A DNA stretch of 64,000 nt from Streptomyces sp. LaPpAH-108 (GTDB taxonomy: Bacteria > Actinomycetota > Actinomycetes > Streptomycetales > Streptomycetaceae), in NCBI RefSeq assembly GCF_000373625.1, contig NZ_KB891987.1:859081-923080 (forward strand). The letters are read 5' to 3'. The notes beneath the pieces are model-generated. The model was not told the origin of the DNA. It saw only the letters and a list, made by a program, of their open reading frames with translations, and ran no database searches. Position 1 is the stretch's first letter, and the number at the start of each line of letters is the position of its first letter. The translations under genes were made by a program, and so were the position numbers. Below are positions 32,401 through 43,320 of this stretch, in pieces.

Positions 32401-33639
32401 ATGCCGGTCACCCCCGCCCTGGACCCGGACGTCCTGCGCCGGCAGGACCCGGAGCTGGCCGACATCCTGCGGGGTGAGCGGGACCGGCAGACGACCACGC
32501 TCCAGCTGAGCGCCGCCGAGAACTTCGCCTCCCCGGCCGTGCTCGCCGCGCTCGGCTCCCCGATGGCCAACAAGTACGCCGAGGGCTACCCGGGCGCCCG
32601 CTACCACGGCGGCTGCGCCTTCGCCGACGCCGCCGAGCACCTGGCCGTCGAACGGGCCAGGGAGCTGTTCGGCGCCGAGCACGCCAACGTCCAGCCGCAC
32701 TCCGGCACCGCGGCCGTGCTCGCCGCCTACGCCGCCCTGCTGCGCCCCGGCGACACCGTCCTCGCCCTCGGGCTGCCCCACGGCGGCCATCTCAGCCACG
32801 GCTCGCCCGCGAACCTCTCCGGCCGCTGGTTCGACTTCGTCGCCTACGGACTCGATCCCGCCACCGGCCTCGTCGACCACGACCAGGTGCGCCGCCTGGC
32901 CCGGGAACACCGGCCCAAGGCCCTCGTGTGCGGCTCGATCGCCTACCCCCGCCACCTCGATCACGCCTTCTTCCGCGAGGTCGCCGACGAGGTGGGTGCC
33001 TCTTTGATCGTGGACGCGGCGCATCCCATCGGCCTGGTCGCCGGGGGAGCGGCGCCGAACCCGGTGCCGTACGCCGACATCGTGTGCGCGACGACGCACA
33101 AGGTGCTGCGCGGACCGCGCGGCGGCATGATCCTGTGCGGCGGGGCGCTGGCCGGGCGGGTGGACCGGGCCGTGTTCCCCTTCACCCAGGGCGGCGCCCA
33201 GATGAACGTCGTCGCCGCGAAGGCCGTCGCGTTCGGGGAGGCGGCGACGCCCGCCTTCGGCGTCTACGCCCATCAGGTCGTCGCCAACGCCCGGGTCCTC
33301 GCGGACGCGCTGGCCGCCGAGGGGTTCACCGTCACCACCGAGGGCACCGACACCCACCTGATCACCGTCAACCCGGCCCCGCTCGGTGTCGACGGCCGCG
33401 CCGCGCGCGCTCTGCTCGCCGCCGCCGGTCTCGTCCTCGACTGCTGCCCGCTGCCGCACACCGAGGACCGGGGACTGCGCCTGGGCACGGCCGCGGTGAC
33501 GACGCAGGGGATGGGGGAGCGGGAGATGGAGCGGGTCGCCGTGCTGCTGGCGGGCGTGGTGCGGGGTGACATCGCTCCCGGTGCGGCACGCGCCGAGGTG
33601 CGCGAGCTGACTGGCGCGTTTTCGCCCTACCCCGCCTGA
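32401..33639 (+). CDS. glyA: serine hydroxymethyltransferase paralogue
   Basis: A 412-aa PLP enzyme of the SHMT family (serine to glycine with tetrahydrofolate). The PLP lysine is in TTHKVLRGPRGGMIL (about residue 226). NVQPHSGTAAVLAAY (about 97) and LGLPHGGHLSHGSPANLSG (about 122) are family signatures. It departs from textbook SHMT at several points: LSAAENFASPAV instead of a LIASENF form, and DAAHPIGLVAGG instead of D-M-A-H. I read it as a second, divergent glyA of Actinobacteria (glyA2 type); substrate preference may differ. Start ATG at 32401; the nearby purine GGAG lies 9 bases upstream. Confidence 0.9.
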   Translation: MPVTPALDPDVLRRQDPELADILRGERDRQTTTLQLSAAENFASPAVLAALGSPMANKYAEGYPGARYHGGCAFADAAEHLAVERARELFGAEHANVQPHSGTAAVLAAYAALLRPGDTVLALGLPHGGHLSHGSPANLSGRWFDFVAYGLDPATGLVDHDQVRRLAREHRPKALVCGSIAYPRHLDHAFFREVADEVGASLIVDAAHPIGLVAGGAAPNPVPYADIVCATTHKVLRGPRGGMILCGGALAGRVDRAVFPFTQGGAQMNVVAAKAVAFGEAATPAFGVYAHQVVANARVLADALAAEGFTVTTEGTDTHLITVNPAPLGVDGRAARALLAAAGLVLDCCPLPHTEDRGLRLGTAAVTTQGMGEREMERVAVLLAGVVRGDIAPGAARAEVRELTGAFSPYPA

Positions 33640-33744
33640 GCAGGGGTAGACGGTAGGCCGTACGGTCCGGTGAGCGGGTGGTGCGCGGGGGCCGGTGCAA
33701 CCATCGTCACTACCCGGAAGTCCTCAACCGTATGCCCCGCTCGC

Positions 33745-33750
33745 TAGGGT
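33745..33750 (+). promoter_or_regulatory. -10 box TAGGGT for the WecA-like gene
   Basis: Good match to the Streptomyces -10. Expected start near 33757-33760 gives a leader of about 30 bases ending in GTGGGGA, the ribosome site of the GTG at 33790. Confidence 0.45.
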
Positions 33751-33789
33751 GTGGGGCTGTGATGGCCAGCGAGATCTGTGGGGAAGCCC

Positions 33790-35124
33790 GTGCGTGAATA
33801 CCTGCTGACGCTCTGTGTCACGGCCGCGGTGACGTACCTCCTGACAGGACCGGTACGGAAGTTCGCGATCGTGGCGGGAGCGATGCCGGAGATCCGGGCA
33901 CGTGACGTGCACCGCGAACCCACTCCGCGCCTCGGCGGGATCGCGATGTTCTTCGGACTGTGCGCGGGCCTGCTGGTCGCGGACCACCTCGGCAGCCTGA
34001 ACGAGGTCTTCGTCCGCTCCAACGAGCCGCGCGCCCTGCTCTCCGGGGCCGCCCTGATCTGGCTGATCGGCGTCCTGGACGACAAGTTCGAGATCGACGC
34101 CCTGATCAAGCTCGGCGGCCAGATGATCGCCGCGGGCGTGATGGTCATGCAGGGTCTGACGATCCTGTGGCTCCCGGTGCCGGGCATCGGCACGGTCGCG
34201 GTGACCCAGTGGCAGGGCACCCTGCTGACGGTGGCACTGGTCGTCGTCACCATCAACGCGGTCAACTTCGTGGACGGTCTCGACGGTCTCGCGGCGGGCA
34301 TGGTGTGCATCGCGGCGGCGGCGTTCTTCATGTACGCGTACCGGATCTGGTACTCGTACGGCATCGAGGCGGCTGCCCCGGCCACGCTGTTCGCCGCCAT
34401 CCTCATGGGCATGTGCCTGGGCTTCCTGCCGCACAACATGCATCCCGCGCGGATCTTCATGGGCGACTCCGGCTCCATGCTCATCGGCCTGGTCCTCGCG
34501 GCCGGTGCCATCTCGGTGACCGGCCAGATCGACCCCGACAACATGGAGCTGTTCGCGGGCGGTTCCGAGCGCAGCGCGGTGCACCAGATGGTGCCGGTCT
34601 ACATCCCGCTGCTGATGCCGCTGACCATCATCGCGATCCCCGCCGCCGACCTGGTCCTCGCCATCGTGCGCCGTACCTGGCGCGGTCAGTCGCCGTTCGC
34701 CGCCGACCGAGGGCATCTGCACCACCGTCTGCTGGAGGTCGGCCACTCGCACAGCCGGGCCGTGCTGATCATGTACTTCTGGTCGGCGCTCATCGGCTTC
34801 GGCGCGCTCGCCTACTCGGTCAACTCGGCGTCCATGTGGATCGTGCTGAGCGTGGTGTTCCTGAGCGCCATCGGGCTCGTCCTGCTGCTGTTGCCGCGCT
34901 TCACGCCGCGCGCCCCGCGCTGGGCGGAGGGCTTCGTGCCGCCGCGCTACCGCAGCCGCCGCAGCGCCGTCGACGCCCCTGACAACGCCGGTCAGGAGCC
35001 GTCGGAGCAGGAGTGCCCGGAGGACGGGCCGACCCCGGTCGCAGCCGCCGTGGCGGGCGTCAACGGGGCCACCGCACTGGGCGCCCGTTCCCGCTCCGGT
35101 AAGGGCCGCAAGGTAAGAATCTGA
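33790..35124 (+). CDS. undecaprenyl-phosphate GlcNAc-1-phosphate transferase (WecA/MraY family)
   Basis: A 444-aa polytopic membrane enzyme with about 11 hydrophobic segments. It moves a sugar-1-phosphate from UDP-sugar to undecaprenyl phosphate, the first step of a cell-wall glycopolymer. Landmarks: DVHREPTPRLGGIAMFFG (about 39-56), WLIGVLDDKFEIDAL with the DD pair (about 94), NAVNFVDGLDGLAAGM (about 156-171), ARIFMGDSGSMLIG (about 219) and the H-box region DRGHLHHRLLEVGHS (about 308). The tail (about 385-444) is hydrophilic and low complexity. Start: GTG 33790 is preferred because GGGGA lies 5-6 bases upstream; GTG 33778 is possible. It directly precedes the atp operon, as in other Actinobacteria. 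Confidence 0.93.
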   Translation: MREYLLTLCVTAAVTYLLTGPVRKFAIVAGAMPEIRARDVHREPTPRLGGIAMFFGLCAGLLVADHLGSLNEVFVRSNEPRALLSGAALIWLIGVLDDKFEIDALIKLGGQMIAAGVMVMQGLTILWLPVPGIGTVAVTQWQGTLLTVALVVVTINAVNFVDGLDGLAAGMVCIAAAAFFMYAYRIWYSYGIEAAAPATLFAAILMGMCLGFLPHNMHPARIFMGDSGSMLIGLVLAAGAISVTGQIDPDNMELFAGGSERSAVHQMVPVYIPLLMPLTIIAIPAADLVLAIVRRTWRGQSPFAADRGHLHHRLLEVGHSHSRAVLIMYFWSALIGFGALAYSVNSASMWIVLSVVFLSAIGLVLLLLPRFTPRAPRWAEGFVPPRYRSRRSAVDAPDNAGQEPSEQECPEDGPTPVAAAVAGVNGATALGARSRSGKGRKVRI

Positions 35125-35143
35125 CGAGAGCATTGCCAACTCG

Positions 35144-35163
35144 TGGGGGAGCAAAGACCCCCA
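35144..35163 (+). terminator. weak stem-loop after the WecA-like gene
   Basis: Arms TGGGGG and CCCCCA with an 8-base loop, 20 bases after the stop. It separates the transferase gene from the atp operon promoter region. Confidence 0.4.
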
Positions 35164-35263
35164 ATACCAGACAAGTAGGCGCGGTTTCCGCCCAGACGCG
35201 CAGCATCACCCTCATGTGTGACTCCGGGCACACCAGGTGGGTAAAGACCTCATCAAATAGTTT

Positions 35264-35277
35264 GTGATACGGTTCAC
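35264..35277. promoter_or_regulatory. GTGA-TACGGT-TCAC inverted repeat upstream of atpI
   Basis: A 4-bp inverted repeat around TACGGT, itself a possible -10. It resembles the Streptomyces Crp site GTG-N6-GNCAC with one mismatch. It may mark a promoter about 100 bases before atpI. Confidence 0.3.
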
Positions 35278-35353
35278 GAGAACCCCGGAGACAACCGAAG
35301 GACCGTGATGCGACGGTCCATTGGTGCGAGTAATCGATCACTCGGCCCGGGAC

Positions 35354-35359
35354 TACGCT
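35354..35359 (+). promoter_or_regulatory. -10 box TACGCT just upstream of atpI
   Basis: TACGCT is followed by five bases and an ATG at 35365 that is in frame with atpI. A leaderless message would start there. Otherwise the RNA has a 39-base leader to the ATG at 35404, which has its own CGGAG. Confidence 0.4.
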
Positions 35360-35403
35360 CGTCCATGACGACACCTGCCCCCTGTGAAAGCGGAGTTGCC
35401 GCC

Positions 35404-35844
35404 ATGCCGTCCAATGACGTCCGGATTCTGGCCCAGGCCGCCGTGCCCACGGCTGTCGTCGGTGCGATCGCCACCGTCGTCAGCGGCGTGGTCGCGGGGG
35501 GCAAGGGGGCCATCGGGGCGGTCATCGCGACAGCGGTCGTGCTCCTCTTCATGGGGCTCGGTCTCTTCGTGCTGCAACGCACCGCCAAGTCTTTCCCGCA
35601 GCTGTTCCAGATGATGGGCCTGATGCTCTACGCGGCCCAACTCCTGCTGCTGGTCATCTTCATCGCCGTGTTCAAGGACACGACGCTGTTCAACCCCCGC
35701 GCCTTCGCCATCGTGCTCGTGGTCTCCACCCTGACGTGGATCTCCGCCCAGGCACGTGCCCACATGAAGGCAAAGGTCCTCTACGTCGATCCTGATGCTC
35801 CGTCGAAGGGCGACAAGCCCGAGAAGACGGGGCGCTCGTCGTGA
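35404..35844 (+). CDS. atpI: ATP synthase protein I
   Basis: A 146-aa small membrane protein with four hydrophobic segments (about residues 9-30, 36-56, 68-91 and 97-117) and a charged C-terminal tail. AtpI proteins help assemble the c-ring and may carry divalent ions. It is first in the atp cluster, the usual place. The ATG at 35404 is preceded by CGGAG; an in-frame ATG at 35365, 5 bases after a TACGCT box, would add 13 residues. atpB starts 225 bp later behind another promoter-like TATCGT (35883-35888), so the main operon may be transcribed separately. Confidence 0.88.
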   Translation: MPSNDVRILAQAAVPTAVVGAIATVVSGVVAGGKGAIGAVIATAVVLLFMGLGLFVLQRTAKSFPQLFQMMGLMLYAAQLLLLVIFIAVFKDTTLFNPRAFAIVLVVSTLTWISAQARAHMKAKVLYVDPDAPSKGDKPEKTGRSS

Positions 35845-35882
35845 GAGGTAGGGCCGGGATAAAGGCACACGCGAGATCCTGC

Positions 35883-35888
35883 TATCGT
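35883..35888 (+). promoter_or_regulatory. -10 box TATCGT upstream of atpB
   Basis: TATCGT lies about 180 bases before the atpB GTG, inside the 225-bp gap after atpI. No convincing -35 is seen. It is the best candidate for the main atpBEFHAGDC promoter. Confidence 0.35.
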
Positions 35889-36069
35889 CCGGTGCCAACT
35901 GCGGCATCGCGGGCGCGGGCATCCCAGCTGACGCCTGTTCCATCGCGAGGCGAGATGCCCCCCTGCCGCCCCCACATCCGAACCACCAGTCCCGTGCCGA
36001 ACCGCGGCCCTGTGCCGCGCCGACACAACGAGGTTGCCGTACCTATGCGCCACGATGAAGGAGCCCGCG

Positions 36070-36891
36070 GTGAGTGCTGATCCGACGCAGACGCTCGCTT
36101 TCGACACGAGCTGCCACCTGTTCACCGGGTGCGGCTTCCCGGCTCCGGGCCTGCACTCGTTCCTGTTCAAGCCGCTCTGGGGCGACGCGGACAGCAACCT
36201 GTACTTCAACAAGACGATGCTGCTGGCGCTGCTCGGTTCCATCGTCGTCGTGGGCTTCTTCTGGGCCGCTTTCGCCCGGCCGAAGGTTGTCCCGGGCAAG
36301 CTCCAGATGATCGCCGAGTCCGGCTACGACTTCATCCGGCGCGGCGTCGTCTACGAGACGATCGGAAAGAAGGAAGGCGAGAAGTACGTACCTCTCGTCG
36401 TCTCGCTCTTCTTCTTCGTCTGGATGATGAACCTCTGGTCGATCATCCCGGTCGCCCAGTTCCCGGTCACCGCGATCATCTCGTACCCCGCGATCCTGGC
36501 CCTCATCGTCTACGTCCTGTGGGTCTCGCTGACCTTCAAGCGACAGGGCTTCGTCGGCGCCTTCAAGAACTTCACCGGCTACGACAAGTCGCTCGGCGCG
36601 GTGCTCCCGCTGTCGATGACGATCGAGCTGTTCTCGAACCTGCTCGTGCGGCCCTTCACGCACGCCGTGCGACTGTTCGCCAACATGTTCGCCGGTCACA
36701 CGCTGCTGCTGCTCTTCACGATCGCCAGCTGGTACATGCTGAACGGCATCGGCATCGCCTACTCCGCCGTCTCGTTCGTGATGGTCATCGTGATGACGGC
36801 CTTCGAGCTCTTCATCCAGGCTGTCCAGGCGTACGTCTTCGTGCTCCTGACGTGCAGCTTCATCCAGGGCGCGCTCGCCGAGCACCACTGA
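36070..36891 (+). CDS. atpB: F0F1 ATP synthase subunit a
   Basis: A 273-aa membrane subunit forming the proton half-channels. Five to six TM helices. The essential Arg is in LLVRPFTHAVRLFANMFAGH (about 196-215), where RLFANM is the conserved block facing the c-ring. GTG start at 36070 has AAGGAG 6 bases upstream; the ATGs at 36034 and 36055 lie upstream of or over that site. atpE follows after 80 bp. Confidence 0.94.
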   Translation: MSADPTQTLAFDTSCHLFTGCGFPAPGLHSFLFKPLWGDADSNLYFNKTMLLALLGSIVVVGFFWAAFARPKVVPGKLQMIAESGYDFIRRGVVYETIGKKEGEKYVPLVVSLFFFVWMMNLWSIIPVAQFPVTAIISYPAILALIVYVLWVSLTFKRQGFVGAFKNFTGYDKSLGAVLPLSMTIELFSNLLVRPFTHAVRLFANMFAGHTLLLLFTIASWYMLNGIGIAYSAVSFVMVIVMTAFELFIQAVQAYVFVLLTCSFIQGALAEHH

Positions 36892-36971
36892 GCCAGCCCG
36901 CTCCGCCACACCCCATCCAGACATCCGGTGGCCATCCCCCACCGGTCATTGAAAGAGAAGGAAGAACCGGC

Positions 36972-37220
36972 ATGTCCGCTCTCGAAACCCTTGCCGCCGG
37001 CGTCCAGATCAAGGGCAACCTCGGCTCCATCGGTTACGGTCTCGCCGCCATCGGTCCGGGCGTCGGCGTCGGCATCATCTTCGGTAACGGCACGCAGGCC
37101 CTCGCCCGCCAGCCCGAGGCGGCCGGCCTGATCCGCGCCAACCAGATCCTCGGCTTCGCCTTCTGTGAGGCGCTCGCCCTGATCGGTCTGGTCATGCCGT
37201 TCGTCTACCCGGCCTCCTGA
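36972..37220 (+). CDS. atpE: F0F1 ATP synthase subunit c
   Basis: An 82-aa hairpin of two TM helices that forms the rotor ring. Helix 1 contains GYGLAAIGPGVGVGIIFG. The polar loop ARQPEA matches the conserved R-Q-P. Helix 2 has the proton-carrying Glu in GFAFCEALALIGLVMPF (about residue 64). ATG at 36972 follows GAGAAGGAAGAA. Confidence 0.96.
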   Translation: MSALETLAAGVQIKGNLGSIGYGLAAIGPGVGVGIIFGNGTQALARQPEAAGLIRANQILGFAFCEALALIGLVMPFVYPAS

Positions 37221-37258
37221 CCCGACCGCCGCGTTACCCATAGACGAAAGGCACTGAT

Positions 37259-37804
37259 ATGAGCCCCCTGGTTCAGCTGGCGGCTGAGGAGGCCGAGAAC
37301 CCCCTCATCCCGCCGATCCCAGAGCTCGTCATCGGCCTGATCGCCTTCGTCATCGTCTTCGGCTTCCTCGCCTGGAAGCTGCTCCCGAACATCAACAAGG
37401 TTCTGGAGCAGCGCCGCGAGGCCATCGAAGGCGGTATCGAGAAGGCCGAGGCCGCGCAGACCGAGGCCCAGAGCGTCCTTGAGCAGTACAAGGCCCAGCT
37501 GGCCGAGGCTCGGCACGAGGCCGCGCGGCTGCGCCAGGAGGCTCAGGAGCAGGGCGCCGAGCTCATCGCCGAGATGCGGGCCGAGGGCCAGCGTCAGCGC
37601 GAGGAGATCATCGCCGCCGGTCACGCCCAGATCGAGGCCGACCGCAAGGCCGCTTCCGCCTCGCTCCGCCAGGACGTCGGCACCCTCGCCACGGAACTGG
37701 CCGGCAAGCTCGTCGGCGAGTCCCTCGAGGACCACGCCCGGCAGAGCCGCGTGATCGACCGCTTCCTCGACGAGCTCGACGAGAAGGCCGAGGCCACGCG
37801 ATGA
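37259..37804 (+). CDS. atpF: F0F1 ATP synthase subunit b
   Basis: A 181-aa stator protein with one N-terminal TM helix (about residues 22-42, LVIGLIAFVIVFGFLAWKLL) and then a long charged coiled coil of Glu/Ala/Gln/Arg repeats that dimerises and reaches to F1. Normal length for Actinobacteria. Start ATG at 37259 after CGAAAGG. Its stop overlaps the atpH ATG by 4 bp. Confidence 0.95.
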   Translation: MSPLVQLAAEEAENPLIPPIPELVIGLIAFVIVFGFLAWKLLPNINKVLEQRREAIEGGIEKAEAAQTEAQSVLEQYKAQLAEARHEAARLRQEAQEQGAELIAEMRAEGQRQREEIIAAGHAQIEADRKAASASLRQDVGTLATELAGKLVGESLEDHARQSRVIDRFLDELDEKAEATR

Positions 37805-38616
37805 ACGGAGCGAGCCGCGAGGCACTGGCTGCCGCCCGTGAGCGTCTCGACGCGCTGACGGACTCCACGTCCGTGGACGCCGCGCAGCTCGCCGACGAGC
37901 TGGCGGCCGTCACCGCGCTGCTCGACCGCGAGGCCGGCCTGCGCCGGGTCCTCACCGACCCGGCGCAGCCCGCTGAGGCCAAGGCCGAGCTGGTACAGCG
38001 CCTGATCGGCGGCCAGGTGAGCGGCGCCACCGCCGACCTGGTGGCCGGGCTGGCCCGTTCCCGCTGGTCGCAGCCCCGCGACCTGGTCGACGCGATCGAG
38101 GAGCTGGCGAACATCGCCGACCTCACCGCGGCGGAGAAGAACGGCACGCTCGACGAGGTCGAGGACGAGCTGTTCCGGTTCGGCCGGATCGTCGCCTCCG
38201 ACACCGCGCTGCGCGCCGCGCTGACCGACCGGGCCGCGAGCCCCTCGGCCAAGACCGAGCTGCTGCACCGGCTGCTCGACGGACGGGCCAAGCCCGTCAC
38301 CGAGCGTCTGGTCACCCGACTCGTCACCGCGCCGCGTGGACGTAGCCTGGAAGCGGGACTCGAGTCCCTGTCCAAGCTGGCCGCGGAGCGCCGGGACCGG
38401 CTGGTCGCCACCGTCACCTCCGCGGTGCCGCTGAGCGACGCGCAGAAGCGACGCCTGGGTGACGCCCTGGCGAAGCTCTACGGCCGCCGGATGCACCTCA
38501 ACCTGGACGTGGACCCCGACGTCGTCGGCGGACTGCGCGTGCAGGTCGGTGACGAGGTCATCAACGGCGCCATCGCGGACCGGCTGGAAGACGCCGGCCG
38601 CCGCATGGCGAGCTAG
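37801..38616 (+). CDS. atpH: F0F1 ATP synthase subunit delta
   Basis: A 271-aa stator subunit linking b to alpha3beta3. It is longer than the roughly 180 aa of E. coli, as usual for Streptomyces. The C-terminal family block is present: [19 protein letters not shown] (about 202-220) and [20 protein letters not shown] (about 237-256). The extra length is N-terminal and helical. ATG at 37801 overlaps atpF. atpA begins 125 bp downstream. Confidence 0.94.
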   Translation: MNGASREALAAARERLDALTDSTSVDAAQLADELAAVTALLDREAGLRRVLTDPAQPAEAKAELVQRLIGGQVSGATADLVAGLARSRWSQPRDLVDAIEELANIADLTAAEKNGTLDEVEDELFRFGRIVASDTALRAALTDRAASPSAKTELLHRLLDGRAKPVTERLVTRLVTAPRGRSLEAGLESLSKLAAERRDRLVATVTSAVPLSDAQKRRLGDALAKLYGRRMHLNLDVDPDVVGGLRVQVGDEVINGAIADRLEDAGRRMAS

Positions 38617-38741
38617 AACTCAACACGCAAGACGTACCTACGGCCCTGGTTGGGCCGTGCAGAGGATTCACCTCGTTCAGGGGGGAGTCCCCATCCCCCC
38701 AAGTGAAACTTCGGGCCCAACAAGGAGAGCAGGGAACCCAG

Positions 38742-40334
38742 ATGGCGGAGCTCACGATCCGGCCGGAGGAGATCCGGGACGCGCTGGAGAACTTTGTCCA
38801 GTCGTACAAGCCGGACGCGGCCTCGCGCGAGGAGGTCGGTACGGTCACCCTTGCCGGCGACGGCATCGCGAAGGTCGAGGGCCTGCCCTCGGCCATGGCC
38901 AACGAACTGCTGAAGTTCGAGGACGGCACCCTCGGCCTCGCCCTCAACCTCGAGGAGCGCGAGATCGGTGCCATCGTCCTCGGTGAGTTCAGCGGCATCG
39001 AGGAGGGCCAGCCGGTGCACCGCACCGGTGAGGTGCTCTCCGTGCCGGTCGGCGACGGCTACCTCGGCCGTGTCGTCGACCCGCTCGGCAAGCCGATCGA
39101 CGGCCTCGGCGAGGTCGAGACCGACGGCCGCCGCGCCCTCGAGCTGCAGGCCCCCACGGTCATGGAGCGTCAGTCGGTGCACGAGCCGATGGAGACGGGC
39201 TACATGGCCGTCGACGCGATGACCCCGGTCGGCCGCGGTCAGCGTCAGCTGATCATCGGTGACCGCCAGACCGGCAAGACCGCCCTGGCCGTCGACACGA
39301 TCATCAACCAGCGCGACAACTGGCGCTCGGGCGACCCGAAGAAGCAGGTCCGCTGCATCTACGTCGCCGTCGGTCAGAAGGGCTCCACCATCGCCGGTGT
39401 GCGCCGCGCGCTGGAGGAGAACGGCGCGCTGGAGTACACGACCATCGTCGCCGCCCCGGCGTCCGACCCGGCCGGCTTCAAGTACCTGGCGCCGTACACC
39501 GGTTCGGCCATCGGCCAGCACTGGATGTACCAGGGCAAGCACGTCCTGATCGTCTTCGACGACCTGTCGAAGCAGGCCGACGCCTACCGCGCCGTCTCCC
39601 TGCTGCTGCGCCGCCCGCCGGGCCGTGAGGCCTACCCGGGTGACGTCTTCTACCTGCACTCCCGCCTGCTGGAGCGCTGCGCCAAGCTCTCCGACGACAT
39701 GGGTGCCGGTTCGATGACCGGTCTGCCGATCGTCGAGACCAAGGCCAACGACGTCTCGGCGTTCATCCCGACCAACGTCATCTCCATCACCGACGGCCAG
39801 TGCTTCCTGGAGTCGGACCTGTTCAACGCCGGTCAGCGCCCCGCGCTGAACGTCGGTATCTCCGTCTCCCGAGTCGGTGGTTCCGCGCAGCACAAGGCGA
39901 TGAAGCAGGTCTCCGGCCGACTGCGCGTGGACCTCGCCCAGTACCGCGAGCTGGAGGCGTTCGCCGCCTTCGGTTCCGACCTGGACCAGGCCTCGAAGAA
40001 CCAGCTCGAGCGCGGTACCCGCATGACCGAGCTGCTCAAGCAGAACCAGTACCAGCCGATGTCCACCGAGGACCAGGTCGTCTCGATCTGGGCCGGTGGT
40101 ACGGGCCGCATGGACGACGTCCCGGTCGACGACGTCCGCCGCTTCGACAAGGAGCTCCTGGAGTTCCTGCACCGCAAGCACCAGGGCCTGATGACCTCCA
40201 TCCGGGAGGGCGGCAAGATGTCGGACGACACCCTGCAGGCCATCGGCGACGCGATCGCGGAGTTCAAGAAGCAGTTCGAGACCTCCGAGGGCAAGCTGCT
40301 CGGCGAGGACACCCCCGCCACTGCCGCCAAGTGA
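38742..40334 (+). CDS. atpA: F0F1 ATP synthase subunit alpha
   Basis: A 530-aa non-catalytic nucleotide-binding subunit. Walker A is [15 protein letters not shown] (about residue 175). The alpha/beta signature [17 protein letters not shown] lies near 370. ATG at 38742 follows AAGGAGAGCAGGGAACC. About 20 extra C-terminal residues ([14 protein letters not shown]) are typical of the genus. The very large open frame on the opposite strand is only a codon-bias shadow. Confidence 0.97.
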   Translation: MAELTIRPEEIRDALENFVQSYKPDAASREEVGTVTLAGDGIAKVEGLPSAMANELLKFEDGTLGLALNLEEREIGAIVLGEFSGIEEGQPVHRTGEVLSVPVGDGYLGRVVDPLGKPIDGLGEVETDGRRALELQAPTVMERQSVHEPMETGYMAVDAMTPVGRGQRQLIIGDRQTGKTALAVDTIINQRDNWRSGDPKKQVRCIYVAVGQKGSTIAGVRRALEENGALEYTTIVAAPASDPAGFKYLAPYTGSAIGQHWMYQGKHVLIVFDDLSKQADAYRAVSLLLRRPPGREAYPGDVFYLHSRLLERCAKLSDDMGAGSMTGLPIVETKANDVSAFIPTNVISITDGQCFLESDLFNAGQRPALNVGISVSRVGGSAQHKAMKQVSGRLRVDLAQYRELEAFAAFGSDLDQASKNQLERGTRMTELLKQNQYQPMSTEDQVVSIWAGGTGRMDDVPVDDVRRFDKELLEFLHRKHQGLMTSIREGGKMSDDTLQAIGDAIAEFKKQFETSEGKLLGEDTPATAAK

Positions 40335-40355
40335 CGTAAGGAAGGGACCTGACTC

Positions 40356-41273
40356 ATGGGAGCCCAGCTCCGGGTCTACAAGCGTCGCATCCGATCCGTC
40401 ACCGCGACCAAGAAGATCACCAAGGCGATGGAGATGATCGCCGCCTCGCGCGTCGTCAAGGCGCAGCGCAAGGTGGCGGCCTCCAAGCCGTACGCGGACG
40501 AGCTCACGCGCGCCGTCACGGCGGTGGCCACCGGGTCGAACACCAAGCACCCGCTGACCACGGAGGCGGAGAACCCGACCCGTGCCGCGGTCCTGCTCCT
40601 CACGAGCGACCGCGGTCTGGCCGGCGCCTTCAACTCCAACGCGATCAAGGCGTCCGAGCAGCTGACCGAGCGCCTTGAGCGCGAGGGCAAGCAGGTCGAG
40701 ACGTTCATCGTCGGACGGCGCGGTATCGCCCACTACAACTTCCGCGAGCGCAAGGTCGCGGAGTCGTGGACGGGCTTCACCGACGAGCCGACGTACGCGG
40801 ACGCCAAGAAGGTCGCGGAGCCGCTGATCCAGGCCATCGAGACCCCCGACTCGGAAGGCGGCGTGGACGAGCTGTACATCGTCTACACCGAGTTCGTGTC
40901 GATGATGACGCAGACGGCGGTCGCCCAGCGGCTGCTTCCGCTGCGTCTCGACGAGGTCGCCAAGGAGGCCGCCCCCACGGGGGAGATCCTCCCGCTGTAC
41001 GACTTCGAGCCCTCGGCGGAGGACGTCCTCGACGCCCTGCTGCCGCGGTATGTGGAGAGCCGCATCTACAACGCGATGCTCCAGTCGGCCGCTTCGAAGC
41101 ACGCCGCCACGCGGCGCGCGATGAAGTCGGCCACCGACAACGCGGGCGAGCTGATCAACACGCTCTCCCGTCTTGCCAACGCGGCCCGCCAGGCCGAAAT
41201 CACCCAGGAAATCAGCGAGATCGTCGGTGGCGCCAGTGCCCTGGCCGACGCGAGCTCGGGGAGTGACCGATAA
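40356..41273 (+). CDS. atpG: F0F1 ATP synthase subunit gamma
   Basis: A 305-aa central rotor shaft. The N-terminal helix [20 protein letters not shown] and the C-terminal [20 protein letters not shown] form the long coiled coil. The middle [18 protein letters not shown] is the family block (about 76-93). ATG at 40356 after GTAAGGAAGGGACC. The TAA stop abuts the atpD ATG, so translation is coupled. Confidence 0.96.
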   Translation: MGAQLRVYKRRIRSVTATKKITKAMEMIAASRVVKAQRKVAASKPYADELTRAVTAVATGSNTKHPLTTEAENPTRAAVLLLTSDRGLAGAFNSNAIKASEQLTERLEREGKQVETFIVGRRGIAHYNFRERKVAESWTGFTDEPTYADAKKVAEPLIQAIETPDSEGGVDELYIVYTEFVSMMTQTAVAQRLLPLRLDEVAKEAAPTGEILPLYDFEPSAEDVLDALLPRYVESRIYNAMLQSAASKHAATRRAMKSATDNAGELINTLSRLANAARQAEITQEISEIVGGASALADASSGSDR

Positions 41274-42710
<1,437 letters not shown>

Positions 42711-42715
42711 GTCCC

Positions 42716-42757
42716 GCGCTCTTGAGCCTGTGCTCTTGAGCTCGTGCTCTTAGAGAA
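42716..42757. repeat. three 14-bp tandem repeats after atpD
   Basis: Units at 42716, 42730 and 42744: GCGCTCTTGAGCCT, GTGCTCTTGAGCTC, GTGCTCTTAGAGAA. They begin 5 bases after the atpD stop. The third runs into the left arm of the hairpin at 42753. Confidence 0.75.
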
Positions 42758-42786
42758 GGGGGCGGGGTCCGTCCCGCCCCCTTCTC
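42753..42786 (+). terminator. 14-bp perfect hairpin between atpD and atpC
   Basis: Arms GAGAAGGGGGCGGG (42753-42766) and CCCGCCCCCTTCTC (42773-42786), 6-base loop. It is the strongest stem inside the atp operon and would be expected to stop or stabilise the upstream mRNA. Confidence 0.75.
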
Positions 42787-42795
42787 CACGCCCAC

Positions 42796-42801
42796 TAGAA
42801 T
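42796..42801 (+). promoter_or_regulatory. -10 box TAGAAT upstream of atpC
   Basis: TAGAAT, 10 bases after the hairpin and 49 bases before the TTG start. A close consensus match that could give atpC its own transcript. Confidence 0.4.
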
Positions 42802-42850
42802 TGACCCAACACCCGGCACTACCGCCGGGTGGTGACCCGAGGAGCCACCC

Positions 42851-43228
42851 TTGGCTGCTGAGCTGCACGTCGAGCTGGTCGCCGCCGACCGCCAGGTCTG
42901 GTCCGGCGAGGCCACCCTGGTCGTCGCGCGCACCACGTCCGGCGACATCGGCGTCATGCCCGGTCACCAGCCGCTGCTCGGTGTGCTGGAGTCGGGCCCG
43001 GTGACCATCCGCACGAGCGACGGCGGGACCGTCGTCGCCGCGGTGCACGGCGGTTTCATCTCGTTCGCGGACGACAAGCTGTCGCTGCTGGCCGAGGTCG
43101 CCGAGCTGGCGGAGGAGATCGACGTCCAGCGCGTCGAGCGGGAGCTGGAGCGCGCGAAGGCGGAAGAGGACGCGGACGCGGAGCGTCGCGCCGATGTCCG
43201 TCTGCGGACGGCGACCGCGGCGCGCTGA
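42851..43228 (+). CDS. atpC: F0F1 ATP synthase subunit epsilon
   Basis: A 125-aa rotor subunit that couples gamma to the c-ring and can inhibit hydrolysis. N-terminal beta-sandwich: AELHVELVAADRQVWSGEA, then GDIGVMPGHQPLLGVLESGP (about 38-57) and VHGGFISFADDKLSLLAEVAE (about 74). The C-terminal two-helix part is ELERAKAEEDADAERR. It begins with a rare TTG at 42851 behind GAGGAG, fixed by the conserved AAELHVELVA start. It is set apart from atpD by the hairpin region. Confidence 0.95.
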   Translation: MAAELHVELVAADRQVWSGEATLVVARTTSGDIGVMPGHQPLLGVLESGPVTIRTSDGGTVVAAVHGGFISFADDKLSLLAEVAELAEEIDVQRVERELERAKAEEDADAERRADVRLRTATAAR

Positions 43229-43256
43229 CCCACCGCGCCGTGTGACCATGTCATTC

Positions 43257-43297
43257 AGCCGCGGCCGGCCCGGAACATTCCGGTGCCGGTCGCGGCT
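43257..43297 (+). terminator. atp operon terminator
   Basis: A 12-bp stem: AGCCGCGGCCGG (43257-43268) with CCGGTCGCGGCT (43286-43297), one G-U pair. The loop holds a second palindrome, CCGGAACATTCCGG. It starts 28 bases after the atpC stop. Confidence 0.7.
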
Positions 43298-43320
43298 GTG
43301 GCGAATACGGGTGTTTTTCC

